From assembly GCF_042242105.1 (NCBI RefSeq), contig NC_092017.1:22795432-22859431 (forward strand): DNA of 64,000 bases. Direction: 5' to 3'. Both the position numbers and the translations under genes were made by a program. Source of the DNA: Pempheris klunzingeri (lineage: Eukaryota > Chordata > Actinopteri > Acropomatiformes > Pempheridae). This document shows, piece by piece, positions 49,346 through 60,595 of the stretch. Under the pieces are notes generated by a model. The model searched no databases and was not told the origin of the DNA. It saw only the letters and a program-made list of their open reading frames with translations. Position 1 is the stretch's first letter. Every line of letters begins with the position of its first letter.

Positions 49346-50984
49346 AATGACAAATTGTACTATAAATCATCATCATGATTTTTATACTCATTTTGTCCTC
49401 ACTCTGTGTGAGTTGAGATTAAAACGTTGATGAAGTTCTGAATGCAAATACGAACCTGTTATCTATGGTAGCTTATGTTTGAAAGATAGGAGGCCTTTGT
49501 GTACAGTTATATGCAACTTTGCCAGACATTTGCATGCATGAGTCCACAGACTGGTTCCCTGTGTTTACAGTAGAGCTGTGAGGATGCAGTCAGACAAGTT
49601 CACTGTGCACTCACCGTAGTTTGTGTTGCCTTGCTAGCACCTGTATTTTCAATGCTTTTGACCTGTATCGTTTTCTTAAAGATGCTCAAGGACATGGTTT
49701 AAAGGGCCGTATTAGTTAGATTTTTTTCCCTGCCTGAACACTTAAGAATAAACATTACCATCTAAACATTACACTCAACAACAAAAGCCATGCGTTAGCC
49801 TTAAAAGCTTTAATTTTCTTTGTTTTTCAGCTAACTGTCTGGTGGATGTGACGTCATATTTAGTGCACAGATCTGAGAGATCAACAATTTCCAACCATAT
49901 AAACATACAGGTTATAACCCATAATGTTAAACTATTACTTTAATATGTGACCTGGTGAATTAGCTCAGAATATTAAAGTAGATATTATGATATGGTATTG
50001 AGACTGATTATTCTAATGTAGCCTTGCAAATCCCAAATGTGGACTTAATGTCCACACTGATCGACTGGTAGACCTTTACCTACTTCATCTGGATTTGATT
50101 GGGAAGACATACTGTCTGACAGTATTGTCTTTTAAAATATGCCTACATGACAAATAGCCGCTTTGTTTTTTATGAACTTGAATCTTTCTGTAGGAGAAAT
50201 TTCAAAATAAAACCCAAACTAATGTAACGCCAGGCTGCAATTATGTTTGACCCTCACACTTCTGAAATAATAGCTCCCTGTCTACTATAATTTAGAATCT
50301 CATCTACATTTTCTTCCTTCCTCCATACTGTGGTTTGTTGCATTCTGAGATGTAATTAAGATGTGTGTATGTGTCTCTGTCTCTCTTTCTTGGCTCTGAG
50401 GTGATTTTTCACAGCAAGAGGGGTCCGGCTGTTTAGCGCCGGCCATTAGGCCTCTTCCTTTTCGTCTTCTGCAGCTATTCTCCTCAGCAGTGTTGGCTGT
50501 AAACACACCGACAGGCCTGCCTTTATCTCTTCCTGTTCTGTCCTCACAGAGGCAAAGCACAACAAAATCCACCCACCAAGCAGTGCAGGGCCGGGAGCTA
50601 TAGGAGAGAAGCTTGGGAGCCAGAAATCTATGTGTGCCAGATCTACGAGTGTTTGTGAGCTCTGCTGCGCACTGCTACTGTACGATTATTTGTCTTTGCA
50701 TGTGAACATGCATGTGTAAGAGGCCACATTTGCATCTTTGTCTGCAATAGTCGGAGTTTGAACATTATTCTCAGTCACTCTTTGTTTCACTGCCCCAAAT
50801 TGTGAGTCGAGTGTCAGTTTATAGACTCTAATGATGGCCAGGGGGCGTGAGATGTTCTTTCTGTCATCAAACTGAATTAAACATTAACATTATGTTCTGC
50901 TCATGGAGTGTGATCACATTCCTTTGCACAGACAAATTAACTGTAAGCTATTTTATGGTTTGGAATTGAAGTGTAAACTTACGC

Positions 50985-51440
50985 AGGTGAATACATTTGA
51001 GTACATTTACTCAAGTACTGTTCTTAACTATGAGTTTGAGGTAGTTTTACCGTACTGCTACTACATGCAACTTTATTCTTTCATTTCATTACATTTCAGA
51101 GATACATATTGTACTTTTTACTCCACTATGTTTATTTGACGTAAAACCAGTCTGCTTGGGGTCTCTTGTCATGTTTCTATGACTTGTTTGGAGCGTCACC
51201 AGCTACAACAGTAATGTGCTGCTTACGCATTGATGCATCAGTATAGAGGACATGTCAATATACTGATGATCTAATGAAAATGATCCCAAATTTAGATTTT
51301 CGTATTACATTTTACTGATATTACGTCACTCAAGTGGAATTTTGAATCATGGAGTATAACTTATAATGAAGCATTTTTACTTTGTTGTATTTTACCTTTT
51401 ACCTTCAATACGTGATAGAGTTCTTCTTCCACCACTCAGC
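50985..51440 (-). repeat. 'GTGGTGGAAGAAGTA'-family element, inverted
   Basis: Contains tacatttactcaagtactg, tgtactttttactccactat and ends ttcttcttccaccactcagc. Third copy of this family in the window. The chance frame 50903-51139 overlaps it and is not a gene. Confidence 0.6.
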
Positions 51441-52723
51441 TTATTCAACAAAGAGCTTGATTTGCATCCAAAAAAACATCACGGAATTACATCAAAGTGC
51501 ATTTTGAAAACTGCTCACGCAAAATTCATTGGCTTCACATAACCAACCACCCTAATAATACCTGACTAAGCAAACATTGCTCTCCTTGGCTCCGATAATC
51601 ATAGAATCGCAGAAAATGAAAGAGCCGTCCTTCAGTTGACCCTCGCCCCAACGATCCACAGAGCAACACGCAGTAAGCCACCCTCTTTCCCTCTTATCTC
51701 TCTGCCAAGATCTGTATTTTTGTCTTGCTTTGAAAATGTGCGGAGGAGTCAGGCTGTGCCATTGTTTGTCAAGGATAATGGCAGAAGGTCTGATATTGCC
51801 ATGAGTTGAAAAACAGCTGGCAGAGACATTGTTTATGAGCATAATTGTTTCACTCGCACACTGTAAATTACAGCTCAAAGACCCTGTGTTAAATATTTTG
51901 GTATGCAAACTACACCTCTGAGAGATGATTAAGCTACTGTTGTTTTGTTCTCTCCCATTTAATTTTAATTGAAGCGAGGTTATGAGAGCTTAAGCAAAGT
52001 GCCCTTAAGTGTCATGTTTGGTTTCTGCCTTTCTGCCCTGGAATAATGGTCTCTGTCAACACAGGGACCACAGGGACACAATGAGTAAAAGTCAACCTTA
52101 GTACCGTGAGGCTAATGCAACAACACACTGCATAACCTGCGTCATGACCAAAAACTACTATATTTGATATTTAAAGAGTAGCTTCAGCGCTTGGCTGCTG
52201 TATTAAATAAACACTGTAAATCTGAATTATTACTTCTAAGAGGGTGAACAAGTGTGCTGCTAATGGTGCCTTACTGATTTGGATGAAAGCAGCAGGTGTC
52301 CAACATGCAACAGGTGCAGGAGATGGTTTTGCAACCAGATAATTGAAATAAAAACACTCTATGAATGTTTTCTGTATTGAGCAAGCATTGTCTTCATCAG
52401 CAGCTATCGAATAACTTCAGTGTAGAACAGTTTATGTTTCTAATGAAGTTACAGTACTCAGAATTATAATATATGTCTCCATATAAACCCCAAATAAACT
52501 TATATGAGTGCATGTGAAAAGTTATGTGTATGTTTACTCAGTTTTAATACACATTTTTAATCACATTGTGACATTTTGTACATTATTTGCTAATTATTCA
52601 CTAGATATAAGCTATAACCCAACAAGCAGGTCAATATGATCTTAACATCGTGCAACACAGTTTGTAGACGAGACTGTCACAGCTCCCACTATTTGAAGAG
52701 CAGCAGTTAATTTCCAGTCTTAC

Positions 52724-52960
52724 CTGGTCACCTGTCGGTGTAGTTTCCTCCTGTCTCACCGAGTTCTCCGTTTGTCCGTACGCTTTCACGTTTCACATCA
52801 ACCTTGACTACATTTTCTTTTGCTTGGTCTGTAAAATGGAGAAATGTTGTGCAAAGGTTGTGCTCTGCCGCTGCTTCCCAGAAGGACAAGTTAATAGGTA
52901 ACTTTGTAACTAAGGTGTGCTCTCCCCCGCCTACTGTTGCTCCTCTCCGTCCATTGGCAC
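52724..52960 (-). other. c1orf210: Probable untranslated first exon/promoter of c1orf210
   Basis: On the minus strand a consensus donor (GACCAG|gtaaga, exon end 52724) closes a somewhat GC-richer block (CpG sites around 52740-52790 and 52930-52950). It lies 4.9 kb upstream of the c1orf210 start and no other minus-strand gene intervenes. A matching acceptor candidate precedes the ATG (gccaaacag, just above 47900). Upstream limit is a guess. Confidence 0.4.
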
Positions 52961-53194
52961 AGCAGACCTGGTCAGAGGCACTGCTGTCACTCAGCTATGC
53001 CAAACCAGGAAGAGGTCAAATATGACTTATTAGCAGTATGTTGTGTTTTAAATTGTAACTACAAATGTGCATTCATAAGTAAGACTGTGACCAACCAGTC
53101 ACTTCTGCAAATGGACGTTCTGTTTGTGTAGATATGGTTCCAGTGGGTAATCAAATAATCTTGTTTGATCTATTTTGTGTGGCCTCTTCCCGTA

Positions 53195-53195
<1 letters not shown>

Positions 53196-53239
<44 letters not shown>
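53196..53239. repeat. (TG)22 microsatellite
   Basis: Uninterrupted TG/GT tract of 44 bases in gene-free sequence upstream of the c1orf210 first exon. Confidence 0.95.
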
Positions 53240-53240
<1 letters not shown>

Positions 53241-55251
53241 CTTCCAGGCACCACACCTTGCTTTGTTTATCTAAAAAGTAAACCCTTTTCTCAGAGCTTT
53301 TCAGATGAGGGAGGAAATCAGACAAGATACAGTTTGCGGCGACAAGGAGTTTTGTCTGTTTAAGACGTGCAGCCCGAGGGGAGAGAGCAGACCTCTGGTG
53401 GCTCTGAAAGGAAAAGCGAGGTGACCCTGAAAACAATAGGGCTACTTCCTGTCCACTCCACATCTTTACATCTCCCTCCCTTACTCTTCCTCCTTCCCTC
53501 CCTTCCTCCCTACGCATGTTCCAGGATGGCTCAGCTGCATGTCTTGGGGCAGATGGCACGGACGAGGATGGGCTGGGACAGTAAAATGATAACTCAGCAT
53601 CAGCTGTAAGAAGCGGTTTCCCACCATAGATACTAGGTGCAGCTTGCTGCTGGCTGTTGGTGGACTCTGACAGTCATACTTTACCTATTTAGTATCTGTA
53701 AGATAGGCCTGATCATTGATTAAAATATACTTTAATGAGTATTGTGGGTTCATTTGGTCTTTGCACCATAGAGTTGAACTGGGATGAGAACAAGACAAAA
53801 AGTGGTGAATGTATTTATATCAAACTATCAAAACCAAGCTTTTAACACCACTGACATACTATCACCTTTTAACCTGATAGCAAAGACTTGTGTCCACCTG
53901 ATGAATGTGAATCCAATATGAAGTCTCCCTTTTTCCTTTTAGCTCCATTTTCTATCTGTTTAGACAGCTGTGATAATTGTCTAATCAGACAGAGAGATTT
54001 TTTAAATGATGAAGACAGCAGCTATGGACATTTAATATCAGATGTTTTGCTGGTTATGTTTTCACTCCATTTACAACAGGAAAATATAAGCAAGGTCATT
54101 AGTGGCACCAAGTGGAGCAGATGTTATGATACTGGATGAGATTTTCGGCAGAGAGCAGGGACTTTCCCCACTTTTTCTACCTTGGGATGTTTACTGTTTG
54201 TCCTCTCAGCGAAGTGGTGGGGGTCTGAGGTCATGGCCCACTCTGTGCTGAAGATGGGAAGGCCTTGTTAGGTCTTTTAAGAGAGACGGGAAATAACAAC
54301 ACGTGTCGCACTGTACATAACAATGGATAGTCGGACTTGAGGAAGAGCTATGTGACAAACAAGCCTGCAACTGGGCATTAAGCACCAAGAAGACAATCCA
54401 CAGCTCTCAGCAGGCATGATGGAATGATAACATTCGTTTTTCTTACCTCTCTCTCTCTGCTGTAGCCGTCGTGATCTGCAACCACTTGAGTGTAAATTTT
54501 ACAAGGTGATTGCCTCGCATTGTTCGCATTTTTGTGAGTGTGTGAGTCCATATGTAGCCTCCATCTGGAAATGTGATAATGTGAGTGAGGCCCTCTGCAC
54601 ATCTGCTTTAGATCTGTTAATGAAACGCAAAAGACAATTTTATCTAAAAATAGCAGTATTATCTGAGTGACCTTTTATTGTAATGACTTGTACATTAAAT
54701 GTGATATTCTCTATCATGGCTCTAATTTCATTAGTCAAGGTGCCATTTGAAATGTTCCCTCGCACACTGAAATAGGCCTTTTTCCCTCCTTCACATCCTT
54801 CACTCTGCTGCTGTGATGACCCAGTTTCAACAAAGAGGTTGTTTAAGTTTCATCTAATTTAATCTAATATAAGAGTTTCCTGACTTTATGTGCTCATTGG
54901 TGTTACATTACATACCTCACTTCCACTAACATGCAGTGGGAAGATCGTGAGTCTGGAACTATTTGGTTTGAGCTCCTGCCACATGCAGGTGTAATAGTGT
55001 GTGTTATAGAAAAAGAAGATATGGATACTGTTAATATGAGACATCTAGTTTTTTCCTTTAAAGGTGGGGGTGGTTTTACTCTCCAAGGTGAATTGCTGCT
55101 AAAAAAAATCTACCAATTGCATATAAACATAATGTTTTATATTTACCTAGCCTCAAAAGTATACAGGTCCATATTTATTGACCTGAATGCTGCCTCTGTG
55201 AGGAAAATTATTTATCCAAATGGAGTGTTAATCAGTATTTAGGACATTTAT

Positions 55252-55360
55252 GACATGTGCTGCTGACCTCTTGGCCAGGTCACCCTTGTGAAAGAGATCT
55301 TGATCTCAATGGGTCTTTATCTGGTTAAATAAAGGTTAAATTAAAAAAAATAAATAAAAA
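55252..55360 (+). repeat. LINE 3' tail ('ggtcacccttgtgaaagagatc')
   Basis: ttggccaggtcacccttgtg and gggtctttatctggttaaat aaaggtt followed by an A-rich end are the 3' terminus of a common teleost LINE family, plus orientation. No intact reverse transcriptase frame precedes it. Confidence 0.6.
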
Positions 55361-55394
55361 ATGTAGGATTACCTTACTGTTTGTTTTGGATGTC

Positions 55395-55540
55395 ATGGTT
55401 GTGTGAATGTGGCCCTGTGATTGACTGGCGACCAGTGTACCCCGCCTCTCGCCCAAAGTCCACTGGGATTGGCTCCAGCCCCCCCCCCGCGGCCCTTAAG
55501 GCTAAGCGGTACAGACAATGGATGGATGGTTGTGTGAATG
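55395..55540 (+). repeat. RTE-like LINE/SINE 3' tail ('gtaccccgcctctcgccc')
   Basis: gattgactggcgaccagtgt accccgcctctcgccc, gattggctccagcccccc and aagcggtacagacaatggat ggatgg form a tail found in great numbers in teleost genomes. A run of Cs at about 55480 is slipped sequence. Open frames across it are spurious. Confidence 0.7.
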
Positions 55541-58096
55541 TACTCTAACAAAACGCTGACTGATAAACTCGGTGTAGAGAAACGCTCCCACAAGCACAGA
55601 AACGCACCTTTTGTGCAAGTGTAAAGACAGAGCTGCGTTAAAAACGTCAGTGGCTCACTGTGTTAAACCGCAGCCTGGTATCTTGTAGATCTGCTAACTT
55701 TGGGAGATTCATGTAAAAGTCAACACATTTTTAATAAGATCCAACTGTGCATTTTTGTAATCCCTCTGTGAATTCTGTGAGAATATTTATGCGAAAAGTG
55801 AGAGTGCTGCAGGATTCAGTAATGGCTCAGGGAGGAATTTGTGTTTGAAATGTTTCATATGGTGGCAGTATGAAAGACTTACTACTTCTTCTTTTTTAGG
55901 TTTGGCATGCAGAAGAGATCTGTGTCTGCAACTCCCTCTGCAGGTGCAGTTGTTTTTTTTAAAGTGTGCACACAATTCAGCTTTAAACAAATACTCACAT
56001 TTTGGCTACTAGATAGGTCGCTAGACAGATTCATTTCTGTGAGTTGCTGAATGAAAAGCCACAAAAAACCTGATAAACAATCACTTTATGAGTGCAAATG
56101 CTGAGGTGGTCAAAGCACCAGCCTGTTGTATAATGTAGCGTCCAGCTTCTGTCTCACAAATGTTTTTTGTTCACACTGTTATGAAATACAACATACTGTT
56201 TTTGCAGCATAACTCCATGTAAAGAAAGCATTCAAAATCTTTAGAAAAGCAGTTTGGAAGATCCATGTTTCACCATGTGAAACAAAAGGTACATTGAAAC
56301 CTGATCATTTTTATATTAAGCAGAAAGGTCAAACCAACTAATATTTTTCTTAAACAAACTTCCATCAAAACCAATCATAATACAAAAATTGATGCATTTC
56401 TAGTGGCTTCTTGGACATTAAAATTTCTAGTTCCTCTTACTGAAGCAGACGTGCATTAAAACATGGATTTCATACACTAATGTATGCAGAGCAGCACTGT
56501 CGCGTGTACGAGAACGTTTGAAGCCAGATTCCTCAGTATGTGAGGGTGCATGCCTGCTTTGGCACCAGCAGCCATCCAGCTCTCTCGTTTTGCGTCCCTC
56601 CTGCTCACCGGCTGATGGGAACGAGAACCTACAGACTGCAAAGCAGCGTGAGCACGTCTGTGCGTTTGAGTCTGTGTGTGTTGAGCAAACAGCTATCAGA
56701 CAGGAGCCGAGCCCCGCAACCTCCACCCCCCACCATCACCTCCACAGGCCTTTTCCTGCCTGTAGGGTGATTCCTGCCCCTGTGCTCCCTCCACTTCCTT
56801 CACACACATATCAGCCTCCAGCAGCAGTGCCTCTTCCTGAATCTGGCTCAAGTTCTCTGGACACTTTGGACAAGCAACAACAGCTCATCCATCTCTCTTA
56901 CTCTCTCTCTCTTGCGTGTTTTTTCTGCTCTGTTTAACTCTCACATCAGGTACTCCCAGGCTCACTGTTTCACTTCAGCATATCATATCACATCGTTCCC
57001 CCAGGTAACGCATTGTTGAATCACACTTCCGGGGCCTCTGCGACTGTAGTCTCAAGGCGCATTTGCACGAAATCTCTGCTCTTGCATTTTTCTGCCTTTC
57101 AGCACAGCGCTCCCAGGGTGTTATTCAACTTCCTTAAAAAACGCCTGTAATATTCCAGAGACATGTTGGCTGGATTTAGTACCACTCCCTTTCCACAATT
57201 TCCTTGATACCCATGTTCTGATGGGACAGATATTTTATTTCTATAATTAGGATTAGCAGTGCAAACTCGCATAATAATAGCAATGGACAAAACAGCTGTT
57301 CCATCTTTAGCTTCTGACTATGGCTAACAAAGTAAGAAATCAAACTAATAAAACTTGTGCCATTGTTTTGCCAATATTTCCTTTCATTCATTTGACATTC
57401 TGGCCACTTTTAGAAAGGATGTGAAATTTGTGTTTTCATTCTCATTTCAGCGCTAAAACCTGATCTGCCGCCAAATCTGTGACCAAACCAGAGACAGATG
57501 GACAGAAACGAGGGATGTTTAAAAACACTCTCATTCTTTTGGGAGCTGTATTTGATATGCAAAACAAGCAGAAATGTTCAGCTTCCTGGGTTTACATGCA
57601 ATATTCAGCTTCATAAACAGATAATAATTGCAAAACCATTTCCCCATACCTGGGAAATATTACCTCCCCTCTTCTATTACTTATCTTGCTGTGTCTGCTG
57701 ACTGTCTGAAATCATGTTATCCTACATGATCCTGTAGTGGAAGGAACCTGCACTAGAGGTCAACTGCATGCTGTTATGATTAGGGCTTCCTTAGTCTGAT
57801 CCAGAGGCTTTCCATAACACCATTAATGAGGTGTGCGTCTGCGTGTGCACAGTGCATCTACCTGTTTGGGGTCAGTAGTCGGTATAACATCAACATCCAT
57901 CAACATCCCTGACTATGTGTGGTGATAGGCCAAGATCATGCCATCCCCATTACCAGTGCCCCAGCCTCACCCCAGGAGGCAGACTGGGAGACTGGGGTTA
58001 GTGGGGGGCCTCAGCTCAGGGCCGTGTTGTTTTTTTTCCAGTGTGGGAGGGATGAATGGACAGGAAAAGAAAGTTTAGGAATATGCTCTTTCATCG

Positions 58097-58172
58097 CAGC
58101 TACATTTGTGTAGTGTGTGTGTGGGTGGGGGGAGGGGTATTGTATTATGAATGTGTACACATCTGTGTATAC
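58097..58172 (+). repeat. Duplicated segment, copy 1
   Basis: cagctacatttgtgtagtgt gtgtg... then ttgtattatgaatgtgtaca catct. The same order recurs at 59334-59405 with few differences. A further short match (tgggagggatgaa) lies upstream of both copies. Confidence 0.8.
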
Positions 58173-59333
58173 AGGTTTACATTAGTTACTCTGTGGTGTA
58201 GTGATAAAATAAATAAAACTGCAAATACAATTGCATATTACATATGCAGTTATTCATGCAAATCTTGTTGATTGAAAATGGGATTGTTGATCTGAGACTG
58301 CCAGTCAACACATTGTAGTTGCTTAGTCCTTAAAATAGCGATACAGACACATTTCAGTTTCAATAACCACAAACAGCAGTTACTGTTTTTACATGTTTTC
58401 AAGGTCAAAGTTCACCACTTTAGGGTTTGAATTTCTCTATCAACATACTGGGAGGGAAACACATAAATGTCACAAAATGATCAACTAGCTGGCTGAGCAC
58501 CAGCAGTATTTTTGGAAGGACAGGTAGATAAACATGAGTAATTTTTCTCACGATCATTACTCATGACATTGGTGGAAATGACACTGAGTGCTCAGCACTC
58601 TCTGATTTTGTTTGTCAATGAGGAAACGTCATGAAAAGCGAAGAGCTTACTTTCTCCAGTTAACCTAAAGTGTGCATGTTGTAACTTTTTTTGAGTTCTT
58701 GACAAAAACATTTTAAAAATGAGCATTAAAGCCAGTCAAGGCATGTGGTCCTTCTGCAGAGTTAAAGCAGAGATTGCCTTAACTCCTGCTGTGCGAGACA
58801 ACAGCTCAGTCACCACTGACTGATATCAGAAAGCAGTCATGTCAAAGCCGTAACACAGATACCATTTTTTGACAGTATAAAATCAGCAACAGCTTTTTTT
58901 AATGAGATGAATTAGACACATGGATAAAACTAACTGTGTTGTGGACCAGGAATGCTGCCAAGGGCCTTTTTTTCATCAAAAGTGCCGTCAGTTGATGACA
59001 TTTATGTCAATCATCACTCCTAAGGCCTTAACATTTAGATCTTAATATTTAAGCAATTAAAATTTCAAAGAGTACTCTGATGAGTTCATATAACTAATTT
59101 GTAATGTTGGGAAACTTGAGATCTGCAAGTAACTGATATTTTAAAACCAGAGATATCGTCCCTTTTAGTTCCTTAAGCTTCCTTCCCTGAAAACCCCAGT
59201 GAGGAGATTGCTGGTGGAGCCTGAGGAATGGGAGGGATGAAAGGCACGTGGTGCTTCTGTGGAGAACTTGAAACCTGAATCATGAACTCTTTAAACCCGA
59301 CAATATCTAATTTTGTATCACCCTCCTTTATCT

Positions 59334-59405
59334 CAGCTACATTTGTGTAGTGTGTGTGGGTGTGTGGGTAAAGGGGCATTGGATTATGAATGTGTATACA
59401 TCTTT
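59334..59405 (+). repeat. Duplicated segment, copy 2
   Basis: cagctacatttgtgtagtgt gtgtggg... then ttggattatgaatgtgtata catct, matching 58097-58172 in the same orientation 1.24 kb away. Confidence 0.8.
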
Positions 59406-60189
59406 GCAAGCACAATGCTCAGATTTATATCATCCAGAGTGACATGATGTTAGAAGATAAGATAATATAGTATCTACATGTAGTCCAGATCTCTCACTGT
59501 GTATCTTATGAACTGTAGACATCCTGCTCACCCTGTGGCCATGCTGACTTTGTATATTCTTACCCCCTATCAGATCATTTCCCATCATCCCATGTGTGGA
59601 TCCATCTGTTAGAGGCATGTCACTTTAAAGCTTACTTAAATGACAGTTCTTTTCTGTGAGAAAGTATACAGTGGAAAGTGACAGGAAGTGTGGGAAAGAA
59701 AAGGAAGCAACATGCTACAAAGGTTAGGAACCAACGTCCCCTTTGCCGACACACTCCCGTCTTCATGTCCTGTGGCCAAGGAGGTGGCTCAATGTCCTGA
59801 ATCTTTCCTCTAGCGTTGCATCTCCCAAATACTCTAGTCAGAGGATCACCAGTCAGTTTTACAAATCTCATGACAACCCATCCCATCATTGTTCAGACAT
59901 CTGCACCAAAGTGATAGACAGACCAGCTTTGCCGTTCTTACAGCTACGCTAGCATGGATAAAAACATGTGTGAGTTTGTGTGCATGTTTGCTGCATACCA
60001 AACCAAACACTGATATTGACATGGATTTAAAATCAATAGCCACAATCTACATGGAAGAATTGGAAACTCACACTCACAATATCCTGTGCAATACACATGT
60101 ATATGTTTTATATGCATTCATATCTTTTCTCTCATATTTGTAGATTTGCATATATTTTCATATTTTGTTATATCTCTTGTATCTTATCT

Positions 60190-60550
60190 TATCTTATACC
60201 TCATCGCATCACCTATAAACTCCTTTTGCTGGCCTATAAATCACTCCACAACCCTGCCCGACAATACTTAACGGACCTCCTCCACCAGCATACCTCTTCA
60301 CGGAGCCTGAGGTCTTCTGACTCAGGTCTCCTCTCCATCCCCCGCACTAGGAGGCAGACTTTTGGGGATAGAGCATTCAGTATGGCCGCCCCCACCCTCT
60401 GGAATGCTCTCCATCCTGGGACTCTTTCAAGATGGCTCTCAAAAGACACTTTGGCCTTTGGCAGCTAATCTGTTGTTTTGTTTTTGTTGTTTTGTCTTGT
60501 CTATAAAGCATCCTTGGGTCTTTTGAAAGGCGCTATATAATTTCAAGCTA

Positions 60551-60590
<40 letters not shown>

Positions 60591-60595
60591 CATTA
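60190..60595 (+). mobile_element. 5'-truncated L2-like LINE: reverse transcriptase ORF end plus 3' tail
   Basis: The frame to 60468 reads ITYKLLLLAYKSLHNPARQY, then LRSSDSGLLSIPRTRRQTFG and DRAFSMAAPTLWNALHPG, the C-terminal end of a fish L2-type non-LTR retrotransposon polyprotein. It is followed by a short 3' UTR (gaaaggcgctatataattt) and a (TTA)n end. Only the last part of the element is present, as expected for 5' truncation on insertion, so it is inactive. Confidence 0.75.

Larger units (their letters stand above)
47900..52720 (-). other. Putative c1orf210 leader intron; no gene seen
   Basis: AT-rich, no recognised exon on either strand. Holds a 'gattagcttagcttagc' element at 49080-49345 and a 'GTGGTGGAAGAAGTA'-type element (reverse) at 50985-51440. 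Confidence 0.5.

Noticed and set aside
56518-56937. 139-codon plus-strand open frame
   Set aside because: Pro/Ser-rich without known motifs, and it overlaps other open frames in the same C-rich block. Kept only as a composition island.
60097-60468. 123-codon frame considered as a host gene
   Set aside because: Its second half is the C-terminal end of an L2-type LINE polyprotein followed by the LINE tail, so it is a dead retroelement.
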